Of a DNA stretch of 64,000 bases, positions 12,291 to 24,990 are shown in pieces (the stretch's first letter is position 1; each line of letters opens with the position of its first letter). A program made the position numbers and the translations under genes. Source of the DNA: Nageia nagi (Eukaryota; Pinophyta); assembly GCA_050084985.1 (NCBI GenBank), contig JBITNC010000001.1:52514001-52578000 (forward strand), in the 5' to 3' direction. The notes under the pieces were generated by a model. That model saw only the letters and a list, made by a program, of their open reading frames with translations. It was not told the origin of the DNA and made no database searches.

Positions 12291-13546
12291 TGATCTAGAC
12301 TTAGTGTTTAACCTTGTTCTTATTTAGATTGATTATACTTAGGGGTGTTCATTAGCCTCATGCAAGGTACAAAAGGAAAAAACAACATGGTTGATAAATC
12401 AAAGTGTCCTAAAGGTTCCAAACAATGGTAAACAAACAAACACCAAGCCTAAAATGATTTGATTTTGATTTTTGGTTTTTTTTATTTTTGATTTTTGATT
12501 TTTTATTTTGAAGATGCAATGCAAGTATGGGTTAGGCCATGGTGATGAAATCAAAGTATGGGTTAGGCCATGGTGATGAAGTCCACATTCCCTAAGCACT
12601 CCCTAGGTTTGTGATGGACTTTAATGCAAAAAGTAAATATGATGTGCAATCCTATATGATGATGCAATGCAAATAATCCCTCCAAAATTTGCTTTTCCAA
12701 ACAAAAGGGATGATTTGAAAAATAAAAACACTCCCACCCAAGGATGATAATAATTTTACTAATGCAAGAAAATAAAACTTTTTTTTTAATTTTTTTATTT
12801 TTGATGATTTTGCAAAAGCAAAAATAAGCAAATAATAACCTAGGATGCACTCAGCACATAGAACCTAGTCTAAGGCAATAATAGAAGAGAGATACTATCC
12901 TAGGGAACTCCTACTCCATGGTGCAGACCAGATAGTAGTACCAACCAATGGACTAAAAAATATCCATCCAACTAATTACAGGGTACCTAGAGAAAATATA
13001 AAAATGGATCTTAAAAATGTAAAAATAATACTATGATATACAACCCAAAAATTTAAATGTTGATAGAGGAAAGCTATCACCTAGTTACAGATCTAAAAAA
13101 GTATGACACTTGCTAAAAATGATAAAAATAAGCTCAAAAACCTAAAACATGATAGTCGATCCAACATAAATTGGTTCATAAATGGATGCTAGTTGGAAGA
13201 GAGCCAGCTAAATGTAATCAATCTACTGATGGTAACCGATCTACTAAGGTATGGCTAAGCTCTATCAAATTTGTTTGATTAGGATGTAATCAATTTGTTG
13301 AGAGTCGGCTAAAGGATAACCGATCTGCTAAGGGTTGATTGAGATTATTTTGATTCAAAGGTAAGCAATCTACAAAGGGCCAACCAAGCTTTGTTAGATT
13401 TATGATATCAAGAGTTTACTGATCTACTAAAGGTCAATTAGGCTCTATAAATCATTCTATAGTGAGCCAGCTAGTGTTTAGTGCATTTTCAGATTTCCAA
13501 GTTTGCATGATTCTATGTAGGAAGAGTGAGGGGTGTTCTCAAGGTT
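12291..13546 (-). mobile_element. Leader between middle LTR and gag, with short repeats
   Basis: About 1.25 kb without a gene. It contains a 31-bp direct duplication (AGTATGGGTTAGGCCATGG at about 12,525 and 12,556), a T/A-rich run at 12,470-12,520, and several degenerate units with a TAACCGATCTACTAAGG word between 13,210 and 13,450. Position between an LTR end and gag fits a 5' untranslated leader. Confidence 0.5.
13210..13450. repeat. Degenerate short repeats with TAACCGATCTACTAAGG word
   Basis: Variants of this word occur near 13,215, 13,233, 13,290, 13,320, 13,361 and 13,415, spaced irregularly by 20-70 bp and separated by GGCTAAGCTC-like stretches. The array lies just downstream of the middle LTR in element orientation. 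No function is evident. Confidence 0.5.
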
Positions 13547-13565
13547 GGTCTGACTGTGATCACCA
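13547..13565 (-). other. Candidate primer binding site of the middle LTR
   Basis: Three bases after the LTR end the minus strand reads TGGTGATCACAGTCAGACC. It starts with the TGG needed to pair with a tRNA CCA end and is at the right distance. I cannot match it to a particular tRNA from memory. Confidence 0.35.
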
Positions 13566-13568
13566 TTT

Positions 13569-14595
13569 TGTGAGCATCCAAAATCATCCAATGGGGTCTT
13601 TTGAATATCACTCTACAACATCTAAAATGTTGCTTGATGTTGATGTGCTAGATGAATGGATGGACGTTTAAACCTGCAACAAGACTTGCAAGAAAATAAG
13701 TGTTAGCATGGATCTTAACATTCTAGTCCCTTAAGACCCTAGAATGTGCTCAAGAGAGGTATAAACCTCTTTAATTAACTATAGGTCCCTCATACCATAA
13801 TTAAATGGGAAATAAAAAATAAGGATATGCCTAGAATGCAGTGTGATATGCCTATGCTATTCTAAACAACAATCAAATAGTAAAAAGAAACTAAACTAGC
13901 ATGAATCTAGCTTAGAAATACACTACATGCATATATAAATGCATAAAAATATTATTTATAGAAGGATACAATGCTCTAATGGCTCTTTGATGTGCTCTCC
14001 AAGCTAGCTCCAATATCTACAAGAAAGATTAAGAAATGTCCCTATGCTTTGGTTTAGATTTTGCATGGTTGAAGGAGGCTTAGCTGATTTAAAGTTGCAT
14101 GGCTAATGAGCTTCATGTTGGCTGGAGAGTTCAAAGTTGGAGAGAGTTAAAACTTGCCAAGGGAGGAATTCTTGGTTGGAGATGGATGTTGACTTCATGT
14201 GGTAGACCCCTCCCAAGTCAAAAGGTGGTAGAACAAATGACTAACTAGTCTGTCATGCACATTTAGTGTGCCACTTTTGTTTTGGGCACGTGTGGGGAGC
14301 AAGACTATTTTTTATGTTTATAAAGTTTAATTTTACACAAGGCTAACTAGAGAGCTAGTTAGGATTTAATCCTAACTGATCAGCCAACTAATTGACCTCA
14401 CTAACTGATGGACTAGCTAGATGATCCCCCTAATCGGTGGGTCGGTTAGTTTCAAGGGTGATAAAGTGGTAACAAAGCTTAAGTTACCAAAAATAGACTA
14501 GATGAATGATGAATGACCATAAAGGATGATGGGTGACCACAAGATATAACATAACAATTGTAAATAATATAAAATGTAATTTTTAGGTGTTTACA
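13569..14595 (-). mobile_element. Middle LTR of the three-LTR element (complete)
   Basis: On the minus strand it starts TGTAAACACC at 14,595 and ends CTCACA at 13,569, giving 1,027 bp. A purine-rich tract (AAAAGGGGTTATT, 14,596-14,608) lies just before its start. Homology with the left LTR ends exactly at its 3' end, which defines the border. Confidence 0.88.
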
Positions 14596-15145
14596 AATAA
14601 CCCCTTTTAAGGTGATTTTTGCAAAGCATCGTGAAGCGAGATTCAACTCAAAAGCTAACAAGATGAATGATGATGTACTAAAAAAATGATATAAGACCAC
14701 ATGATAAGAAGAGATGATAATAATCAATGACCAATGATATCTTGTTGACATGCAAGGTGATGTGGAGGTATGTAAACTTGCCACATGCTAAGAGACAAAT
14801 GCTAGATGCTGCTAAAGACATGGTCAATACAAAGGTGATCAAGCTACATGATTATGCTAAAATGCTTAAAACTAAAGGTGAGTCATGCTTAAACATATGA
14901 TCGTGCTACCAAAAGGAAACTTTACCCCATATTGAATGGAAATCAAAGCAAGATAATGGTAATAATGACCTTATTGTGACATGATTAATGATAATGATGA
15001 TCTTGCCCTATGCTGAATAGAAAGCAAGATATGCAAAGTATAACTTTGCCCCATGTTTAATGGAAAGCAAAGATGTTGATAAATAATCAAGGTGTAATGA
15101 TACGATAAGCTGATATCATGGGACTAACCAAACACATGAATAAAT

Positions 15146-15700
15146 TAGGATGATAGCTAGTTTCAGCACATGACAGGCTATGTAAGATCATCCTACTGAA
15201 ATGTCATGATGGAACAAATGTAAAATGTGACATATTATACATGATAAATGATTTTTCTTTGCCCCAACAGTCGAAAGGTGACTATGATACAACAAGGATG
15301 AGAGTTGGTTTTGACATGTGATAGGATGTATAAGATCATATTGAATAAAGCATCATGATGGAATAGCCACACCATAACAATGTATGATACATTATGCATG
15401 ATAAATGATTCTTCTTTGCTCTAGAAGTTGAAGGGAAACTATGATACATTCAAGATGAGAGTTGGTTTTGATGCATGATAGGCTATATAAGATCATCCTA
15501 AGAATAGAATCATGATGGAACAATCATCATAACAAAAATATGATACATGTTAAATGATTCTACTTTTCCTAGCAGTTGAAGGGTGAAGATGACTAGTTAG
15601 GATGAGAGTTGGTTTTAGCGCATGACAAGCCGTATAAGATCATCTTGAACACCATGAAAATCTAATGAAGTCTGGTTTCGATGTATGATAGGTTGTATAA
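15146..15700 (-). repeat. About 150-bp tandem subrepeats, copy B
   Basis: Units begin with GATGAGAGTTGGTTTT-like words at 15,146, 15,297, 15,454 and 15,601 (spacing 151, 157 and 147), each followed by a TATAAGATCATCC word and by a TTTGCTTTGCCCCA-type motif. A shorter, diverged fifth start lies near 15,668. Confidence 0.8.
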
Positions 15701-18700
15701 TAATAAATTGGACCTCATGATTAAGGCTTAATGATCAAGGTGGGATGAACTTGATAAAATGCATATGAATATAATCTACCTATTCTAATATAAATGCAAA
15801 AAGTGAAATGATATTTGCTTTACCCTAGCAGTTAAAGGATAACTGACTTTTGCTTTGCCCCAATAGTTAAAGGGAATGTTAACAAAACATCATTAAGTCA
15901 TTGGTAAATTATCAATTTATTGACCATGATGTAATAGGATCAAAGACAAAAGATGGTTATGGTGGGACATGAGTGAATGTTATTCTAACCCATAATCTCC
16001 ATTACTAGATGACCACCAAAGGAGGAGTAGGCTCTAGTATTGAGTCCCATGGTGATAGGATATGCAAGATAAATAAGACATATAATGATAAATGATTATG
16101 ATGGAGGATAAGCATGACCAATACCAGGATTACAATTGAGATTGATTACAACCAAAATGATAGAGACTAAGACCATAGGTGAGACTGAGGCAATCACATG
16201 ATAGGGACTACGATCATCGATGAGATAAATGGCCAAATGATAGAGACTATGATCATGGGTAGACAGAAATGGATGAATGATAAATACTATGATCACATGT
16301 GGGATATAAATAACAACATAACAAAGGCTACAAAGATGATTAAATAGAAATGACCAGATGACAGAGGATAAGATCATGATGAGATAATCATGACTAAAAT
16401 TGATTGATGAGAAATAGCTTAAGACTTGATAGGATGATGAGACTACAGTTCTAGGCTTAACAAGATGACTATATGATGGATCAATTAAATTTAAATTCAA
16501 ACAATTGACTAACCTACTAACCAATAGACTAATTAGGGATTAGATAATGATAGATAGAGAAGAAGATACCAATTTGTAGGAAACTAGTTAAAATCAAAAT
16601 GCTATCGACCATGTGAATGTGATTGAATTAGATGATGGCTTGATAAGGTTACGACTAACAAAGAAAGGGGATTACACTTCTCATAAGAGATAAGAGAAAG
16701 ATACTCATAATAACAAAAATAGAATTGGTGACATGGTGAGAAGGGGATAAATGATCAAACAAAATAGATCAAGAGTCACAATGGGACAAGGATAATAGAA
16801 CATACATGAAAATAAAATAAACAACATGATAAAACATAGATAAATAATATGATCAAAAATAATGATAAAATTCATCCACACTAAGATAATAATGGAAGAA
16901 AGATAATGCATTGATTAACATTAATTAAAATGTCCATCGACATGCTCGAGTGGATAGAAAACAAAATGATAAATACAAAATAGGAAAAATGCCAATATTG
17001 ACCAAGATGATAATTCCATTGATAAGCCCAAATGGATGACCAAAAAAAAGATAAAGACAAAGACCATGCTCAAGACTATGCTAAACCATTGATGAGGTTA
17101 GGAGAGCTATAACCAAAGCTCTGAGGTTCATAGGTAGGTGAGCTCAGGAGGTTGATAGGTGAGCTTAATTTATTAAAGAGGGACACACACATGATTGGTA
17201 GGAAGCAGCACATGATGTTGAAATATGGGTAAAATATCCACTGATTATTCTCACAAACCAACTATGTTTGAAAGGTTAACTCCCAATGCAGATCATGATG
17301 CTAGATTTTGTGTGTGATGGTGAATGAATGGTAGTGTTCCTCAAGATGAAGTGCCTACAAACAAGCAAAGTGTAGGAAATGAAACATGAGCATGTTTCAC
17401 ATGTAGTAAAGGATGATCTTCCACATCTAGTGCGAGCGATAGAGAAGGGCTAGGATGATGCATAGATGATTGGCATCATCCAATTGATGAATGAAGAGGA
17501 TGGCATACTAGTGACAAATACTATCTATCTAAATGTGCATGATGCCAAGGTAGAGGGTAGTCTACAATGTGAGGTAGGCATGCTGAATGACTCACCCATA
17601 GATTTGATAGTGAAGATCCTCTTGAGGAAGATCAAGATGTAAACCAAGGAAGAGTGCTTGATCCATGATTGTAATCAAGTGGGATAGAAGAGGATGAAAT
17701 AATAGAATCACAACTAATAGACTGAAAAGGATGATGCAAATGAAGGGGAAGAACATAAGATGTTAGGAAACTATCAGAGTTTCCCAAAAGAGGCTAAATA
17801 TGAATGATAAAGATAAGGCAATGAGAGAAGAACATATAAGATCATAAAGTAATTTGGATCATTGATCATTGATGAAGATAAATGAAGTGGATTAAATGAA
17901 AATGATGTCGAATATAGATGGGACTATATGCTTGACTGTTTGACTAAACAATCAAGGAGAATAAAAAAGTAATCATAATAAAAGGTTATGATATGAAAAA
18001 TGATGATTTATTTTATTAAAAAAAAATCAATTCCCATCGATAAGCCTGAATGGGTGGTAAATACATAAAGAAAGATTCCCACTGACAAGCCCAGTGGATT
18101 GAAATGATGGTGCATCTAATACATGGTTAGGTGACTAAGCATCCAAGTTAGATGAGTTGACATCATCACTAGAAGAGCCAAAGTTGAGGAGCAGCTCCAA
18201 CAAAAGAAGCCACTAATGCGATAATGGTGGGAAGTGACACATGAAGGAGAAGTGATGATGGAGAATTCAATATATGCCACATCAAATAAGATAAAATGAA
18301 TAAGAAAATGACCATTGTAGTCAATACTGATGTATTGACCAAGAAATAGTGACTGTATCAAAGTGCTCCCATAGATGAAGAGTCATCGATTCAATGTAAT
18401 GCACAAACTATAGCAAGAAGGGATTGAATGAGGTGCACACCATGACATGCCATGGCCAATTAAGATGAATCAGTAATAACAAAAATAAGTGAACATGCTC
18501 AAGTTAATGAACCATGAAAATCCTAAAGCAATTTTCAAGCTACTCATGAATGAATGCAAGTCATTATTATGATAGGGACTCACCAGCAGATGCGACATGA
18601 AGGGCCAAGACTATACAATATTGATTGTACATGATGAGGTCTTGAAGCTCACTTAGAGGGTGAGGAAGCAAATGGGATCCATGATAGGATGAAGAATGAT

Positions 18701-19340
18701 AGGAACAAAATGCAAGAGAAGAAAAAGGATGAAAAAAATAAGTTGTGATAAGCATAAGGAACACACAGGATTATATACACTTGAAAAGATGCATAATGGT
18801 CTAGGCGATAATGATGGAAACAAAGGTAAATGAAGAAAAAGAATGATCAAGATGAGAGATTCATAGAACTAAAAATCTCATACTGACATGTAGGTTGAAT
18901 GATTGTGGTTTAAAAGATCAAAGGAAATGATGGAGGACATAGTGATGCAGTATTTGCATAGTGATAGGATAAAATTGTAATGATGATGATATTAATAGAA
19001 ATGCATAAAAGGTAAATTAATGGATAGGACACAATGATGGGTATATATGTAGTGGCTATGTGAATTATCGAGATGAGATGGTGGATATACACATGGAAAT
19101 AAGATGGATGATCAAGATGGAATGATGAACAAGTGCATGGAAACACTGTGTGACCCTTGATGGTTATCATGGCTTTAAAATTGGACACAAAACATGAGAA
19201 AAATGTAGAGGACATACTGACTAATCATGGATCCAATAGAGCATTGGTGGAAAGAAATCCATATAGGAATAAATGATGTCAGAGGGTCTATAAGCAATGA
19301 AGGTGATAAAGATGAGGCCAGATACATAGGAGGTAATCCT

Positions 19341-19760
19341 ATGAATGTAGGGAAAGAGACACAAGGATGGATGGAAGTAGAGAGAATATCTACTTGCACT
19401 AAGAACTAGCTAAAGCCAAGAGAGAAGTAGAGATACTAATGTAGAAATATGGCATGCTACGGAGATAGAATATCATGTGCATGCAATCTTGAATAGAGCT
19501 CATGGCTAAGCAAGACAAACTGATAGCAAAAAAGAAGGTAATGACCAGAAAAGTTCAAGACATAAAATGGAAGTTGAAATGCAACTTCTGCAATGCTCAT
19601 AGTGATATATTCTAAAATAAGGAGCAATGGAAGAGGAGAGCCAATGTATATAAGAACATCCTCTTACACCATGAAATCCACATTCCAAGGTCAACACTAT
19701 ATTTCTTGGAAGTGGATGAGACAACTATGGATTCTACTGAGGAGAACCAATAGTTGCAAT
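19341..19760 (+). pseudogene. Antisense coiled-coil-like ORF relic, copy B
   Basis: The counterpart of 8,271-8,687. It begins with the same MN.GKETQGW stretch and keeps ELAKAKRE, IELMAKQDKLIAKK and LEVDETTMDSTEEN, but it is broken by several stops and shifts. That both copies preserve the peptide wording shows that the frame existed before the copies diverged. Confidence 0.5.
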
Positions 19761-20439
19761 AGAGTAAAGATGGAGCAAGCACAACACAAAATGAAGAAGG
19801 GCCAAGACCAAGCATAAACTAGATCAAACACTTATTAGGATAAAATAAGCAACTATCAAAACAACAATGAAGATGGACAAATGTAAAAATTCACCATTGC
19901 ACAATGTAACAAAAAGATAAATTAAATAAAAGATATTTTTGTTACATGATTTTTTTTTTTTTTAATTTTAAAACAAAACAACACAAAACATGATGTTAAA
20001 TAATATGACAAAGACAAGATGATAAAATATTAACACGACAAATGATAAAAATAACAAATGACAAAAATGATAAATGATAAAATGACAAATGATAAAATGA
20101 CAAATGATAAAAATGACTTTTTCTTTGCCCCAACAAATGAAGGGAAATATGATCGTAGGTACATATACTTACCAAGCATATAGCCAATGCTCACACAAAA
20201 AGATAAAAGATACATGATCTCTACTTTGCCCTAGTAGCTAAAGGGGGAAGGTGACCGTAGGTAGTAGACCTATTGAGCATATAGCCAACACTCATATACA
20301 AATATAAAAGATGCATGATCTTTGCTTTGCCTCAGTAGCTAAAGGGGAAATGATCAAACATATCTATAGCACATAGGCATATGATGCTTGTCCAAAAATG
20401 AAAAATGATGCACAAAAAAAGAAGGCACGATGGATGATA

Positions 20440-20932
20440 GTGTGATGAGGATGCACATCACACAAGGATAGGATAGGATAGGCTAATGGTATGATGAGGA
20501 TACATCTCACACAAAAAGATAAGACAAAGGAGATGAAAAGAATTAAAAGGCAATGTGATGAGGATGCACATCACATGAGGGAAAAAAAAAGATGTGATGA
20601 GGACACACATCACATAAAGGAAAAATGTTGAAGGGGTTGACATGATAGTGTGATAAAGAAACATGTCACATAGAAGAACAATACAGGGTAAATGACATGA
20701 TCAAATGACGATGTGATGAGGAAACACTTCACACAAGGAGACAAAGACAAAGGAATGACTCAATGTGAGGATGGTGTGGTAAGGATACATGTCACACAGG
20801 AGGATAAGATAGAGATGAACATGATGGATTAATGGTATTATGAGGACACATGTCACACAAATGGACAAAGATAAAGAGGACTTGACAAATATGAACATGA
20901 TGGGTTGATGATGTGATGAGTACACACATCAC
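20440..20932. repeat. Array of hairpin-forming repeats, copy B
   Basis: The same 22-24 bp palindromic units as at 9,117-9,558, about nine of them, for example at 20,440, 20,553, 20,592, 20,710 and 20,909. Some keep full pairing (ATGTGATG with CATCACAT at 20,592) while others have decayed in one arm (near 20,773 and 20,835). Confidence 0.8.
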
Positions 20933-21029
20933 ACAAGAGGATAAATGACTAAGCAAGATGGTATGATAGATGATAAAGATGATAGTTGTTATCACTTAGA
21001 TAGTAGAAGGTGGGTTAACTTGAGAGCGG

Positions 21030-21922
21030 TGCAGGGATCTCAACATTTTAGTCCCTTAAGACCCTAGAATGTGCTTAAGAGAGGTATAAACCTCCTTGAT
21101 TGACTATAGATCCCTCATCCCATAATCAAATGGATTACTGGGAAATAAGGATATGCCTAGAATGTAGTGTGATATGCCTATGAAATTCTAAACAATGATC
21201 AAATAGTGAAAAGAAACTAAACTAGCATGAATCTAGCTTAGAAATACACTACATGCACACACAAATCCATAAAAATATTATTTACAAAAGGATACAGTGC
21301 TCCAATGGCTCCTTGATTTGCTCTCCAAGCTAGCTCCAATACCTACAAGATAGATCAAGAAATGCCCCTATGCTTTGGTTCAGATTTTGCATGGTTGAAG
21401 GAGGCTTGGCTCATTCAAAGTTGCATGGTTAGAAGAGCTTCATGTTGGTTGGAGAGTTAAAAGTTGGAGAGAGTTCAAACTTGCCAAGGGAGGGAGTCTT
21501 GACTAGAGATGGATGTTGAGTTCATGTGGTGAAACCCTCCCAAGTCAAAAGGTGGCAGACCAAGCGATTGACTAGTTTGCCATGCACATTCAGTGCACCA
21601 CTTTTGTTTTGGTCATGCATAGGGAGTGGGACTATTTTTTTATATTTTTAAAGTTTAATTTTACACAGGGATAACCAATGGGCCAGTTAGGATTTATTCC
21701 TAACTAGTCGATCAACTGACTAACCTCACTAACTGGTGGATAGACTAGATGATCCCCCTAACTGGTGGGTCGGTTAGTTTCAAGAGTGACAAAGTGGTAA
21801 CAAGGCTTAAATTACCAAAAATAGACCAAATGACTGATGAACAACCATAAAGGATTACAGGTGACCACAACATACAACATAACACTATAAATAAAATAAA
21901 ATGTGATTTTTAGGTGTTTACA
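21030..21922 (-). mobile_element. 5' LTR of the three-LTR element (3' end truncated)
   Basis: On the minus strand it starts TGTAAACACC at 21,922 and aligns with the other two LTRs until 21,030. The last 130 bp or so present in the complete copy are gone, which removes the LTR end and PBS. It is flanked on the right by GGTAT, the target duplication. Confidence 0.88.
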
Positions 21923-22009
21923 GGTATCAAATGATACCTTTAAGTATCAGTGAATTTACAAAGAGGATTCTTACAAAAGCTTTACAATAATGTATTATAC
22001 ATTCCAACA
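21923..22009 (-). mobile_element. Old copia 5' LTR, second part
   Basis: After GGTAT this stretch continues the interrupted copia LTR. It contains CCTTTAAGT and GAATTTACAA in the order seen in the LTR at 38,182 (reverse complement), and it ends ATTCCAACA. On the minus strand the LTR therefore starts TGTTGGAAT, close to TGTTAGAAT of the young copy. Immediately to its right the Tat pol frame begins. Confidence 0.85.
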
Positions 22010-24990
22010 TACCCCAAGTGGGTTTCCAATATAGTTCATGTCAATCAATATGATAGTCGTATCTACATTTTCATGGATTTTCATGATCTTAACAAGTCGT
22101 GTCCTAAGAATGAATTCAAATTATCCAATATCAACATCTTAGTTGATAATACTAAGGGTATGAGATGTTGTTTCTTATGGATGGTTTTTTAGGCTATAAA
22201 CAAATTTGGGTAAACCTTAATGATCAACATAATATAGCCTTTACCACCCTTGGGGTACCTATTATTATCGAGTCATGCCTTTAAATATTAAGAAAGAAGG
22301 AGCTACCTATCAAAGAGCCATGAATCATATCTTCCATGATATGATGCATGTTATTATGGAGGATTATTTTGATGATCTTTTAGCCAAATCCAAGATATGC
22401 AAAGGACATTGGGATGTTCTTTGTAAGTCTTTCATCATCTTCTCCAACATAATATCAAGTTGAACCCTAAGAAGTGTGTTTTTGGTGTCACATCAAGTAA
22501 GCTTCTAGGTTTCATCATGTCCAAGGGAGGCATTAAGATTGACCCTAAAAAGGTCAATGCTATCATCAATATATGTCCTCTTCATAATCTTAAGACCTTG
22601 AGGAGTCTCTAAGGTAAGCTCTAGGCCATTTATCAATTTATAGCTCAACTTTTAGATAAGTATCTTTCTTTTAAGGAGCTCTTGAAGAAGGGCATGGTCG
22701 TTGAGTGGAATGAGAAGTACCAATAAATCCTTGATGATACTAAATAGTATCTCACCACTCCTCCTATCTTTATCCCTCCTAGGTGTGGTTTTCATTTCTA
22801 TATTTATCTTTTGATGACCAATTTTTCCTTAGGAGTCATTCTTGTTCAAAAGAATCCCCAAAGGAAGGAGCATGTCATGTATTACCTCAATCATACCCTT
22901 ATTTATTATGAGATTAGGTATATCTATATAGAGTGTCTATCATATTTGTAGCAAATAAATTATGTCACTTAATCATATGACTTACATAATTTCTCGTGCT
23001 AATCACCTCCAACATATGGTGATCAAGATTTAACATAATTCAAGAACATTCAAGTGGCTCATGTTTTTGTCCAAGTTTTGACCTTGATTTTGTTATTTAG
23101 AAATACATTAAGGTTCAGGTTATAGCTGATCAATTTGTGGAAGCTTGTTTTCATGATAGTTCTCCTCTTGACATCAATCTCCTTGATAAGGATATCTTTA
23201 AGATTGATGAAGAGGAGGAATATGTTGATACACATGAAGACTTTGACATGACTATGTATTTTGAAGGATATAAGTGTGATAAAGAGGGTGGAATGAGAGT
23301 TTTCTTCACACCTCAAGGTATCCCTATCCCTTATTCCTTCAAGTTGGCTTTCCCTTGCACCAATAACAATGTGAAATATGAATCCCTAATTCTAAGTCTT
23401 AGGATTGCTATCACCCTTAAGATTGAGAGACTCATGATCTATGATGACTCTCTCTTAGTTGTAAACCAAGTACTAGGAGTTTATCAATGCCATAATGAAT
23501 TCCTTAGGTCTTATAGGGAGGATTATATTAAGCTCCTCAAGTTCTTCAAAGCTCATAAGACCAAGTCAACCCCTAGGTTTTCTAATCAATTTGCATACAC
23601 CATGGATTCTTAAGGGTCACTTATTCCACCTAATCCACATCGACACATCTAGCATGTGGAATTTGTGATTGTTAAGGATTCATCCCTCAAGTTGCCTTTG
23701 TCTTCCCCTCTCATTTAAGCTAGTGCCAATGATATTTTAGTAGAGTGTTGATACTTTTGGTATAAGCAACTTCACAAGTACTTGAAGTGGAATGCCTTAC
23801 CTTCTGATATGTCACCTAATAAGAAGTGTACTTTCAATCATTGTGCTAATAGGTACATGATTCAGGTGATATCCTTTACAAGTGATCTTTCAATGGATTC
23901 CTTCTTTGTTATCTTGAGCTTTGTGACCAACAAATTACCATTTCAGATTTTCATGATGGCATTTGTTGTGGACACTTCAATGGAACTGCTATCACTAAAC
24001 ATGTCATGTAGATGGGTTATTATTTACCTATCATAAAACATGATTGTAATGAATATGTCAAAAAATGTTTCAAGTATCAACAACATGCCCATCTTCAGCA
24101 CATGCTTTCTCAACCTCTTCAAGCCATGTGGCCTTTTTCTAGTGGGTTTTTGATCTCATCGGTCAATTTGTCCCTCCTTCATCTAGTGGTCATAAGTTTA
24201 TTATCACTACCATTGAGTACCTTACCAAGTGGGTACAGGTGGTTCCTTTAGTCTTGAATATGGGTCCCAAGATGATATCTTTCATAGAGACTCATAACAT
24301 ATGTCAATTTGGTATTCTTTCAAGGATCCTTATTGATAATGGTCCTAACTTTAAGATTCAACATATGAGGAGAATGTGCAATTGATATCATATCAAATAA
24401 TAATTCTTCATGTGTTATTACCCTCAAGGTAATGGTCAAGTTGAAGCCACCAATAAGATGATTGTCATGATTATCAAGAAAATGGTTAATGATAATCATT
24501 GTAATTGGTATGAGTGTCTCCCATATGCTTTATGGGTATATCACACTAGTATTTAGACACCCAAGGGTGCTACTCCTTTCTCCCTCATCTATGTTGCGAA
24601 GGCTTTCATGCCTCTTGAGCTTAAGATACCTTGCTTGGCATATCGCATAAGGACTTTATCCCTAATCAAGAAGCTCATAAAACTTGATTGAACCAACTTA
24701 CTTTGCTTTATGAGAGGTGCATCAATGGATTGAGATTCATAAGATTTATCAAAAATGTCTTAAATGAGCATTTAACAAGAATTCCAAACTCACCAGTTTC
24801 AAATTGGCTATCTTGGTCTCAAAGAGAACCAATAGAAATCCCATCTTGAGCATACTCTCAAGGATAAGTTTGCCCTAAATTGATTGGGCTCTACATCGTT
24901 AAGCATAAAATTGGTTTAAGTGTGTACCTCCTTACTAATTTGGAAGGACAGAAGAATGGAGCCTATCAATATCATCCATCTTCATCCTTT
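22010..24990 (+). pseudogene. Tat/Ogre-like gypsy pol (RT, RNase H, second RNase H, integrase)
   Basis: A broken plus-strand polyprotein. RT begins YPKWVSNIVHV, then DFHDLNKSCPKN, ATYQRAMNHIFHDM and the active site YFDDLLAKS (22,365). RNase H follows from about 22,700 (PIFIPPRCGFHFYIYL, LGVILVQ). At 23,245-23,610 comes a second RNase H-like domain (KYESLILSLRIAITL, YDDSLLVVNQVLG), a hallmark of the Tat group. Integrase spans about 23,960-24,620: GYYLPIIKHDCNEYVKKC, then YYPQGNGQVEATNK and GATPFSLIY. The integrase C-terminus reads GLYIVK near 24,885. Several frameshifts and stops make it inactive. The part upstream of RT is missing because a copia element is inserted at 22,009. Confidence 0.88.

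Larger units (their letters stand above)
14596..21029 (-). mobile_element. Non-coding internal block of the element, copy B
   Basis: Homologous to copy A from about 15,100 on, plus about 500 bp (14,596-15,100) that copy A has lost. It stops at 21,029 within the word AACTTGAGAGCG and passes directly into the right LTR. The part that carries gag in copy A is deleted here, together with the LTR 3' end and PBS. Subrepeats, the antisense ORF relic and the hairpin array are all in the same order as in copy A. Confidence 0.78.
3308..21922 (-). mobile_element. Three-LTR Tat/Ogre-like gypsy element, non-autonomous
   Basis: On the minus strand the order is LTR (21,922 to 21,030), non-coding internal block, LTR (14,595 to 13,569), leader, gag, non-coding internal block, LTR (4,280 to 3,308). 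All three LTRs share sequence and orientation. The outer termini are flanked by the same GGTAT. The two non-coding blocks are homologous along about 5 kb, and they diverge enough to be old. No protease, RT or integrase is visible in either block. Because gag is kept and pol is absent, the element would have depended on proteins from another copy. The tandem structure may come from unequal recombination or template switching between relatives; a later insertion of one copy cannot be fully excluded. Confidence 0.8.

Noticed and set aside
13569-21922. A simple two-LTR element made only of the middle and right LTRs
   Set aside because: The flanking 5 bp (CATTT and GGTAT) do not match, while GGTAT matches the flank of the left LTR at 3,303.
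21950-22009. N-terminal extension of the Tat RT frame
   Set aside because: The open frame runs through by chance; this part aligns with the start of the copia LTR, and true RT wording begins at 22,010.
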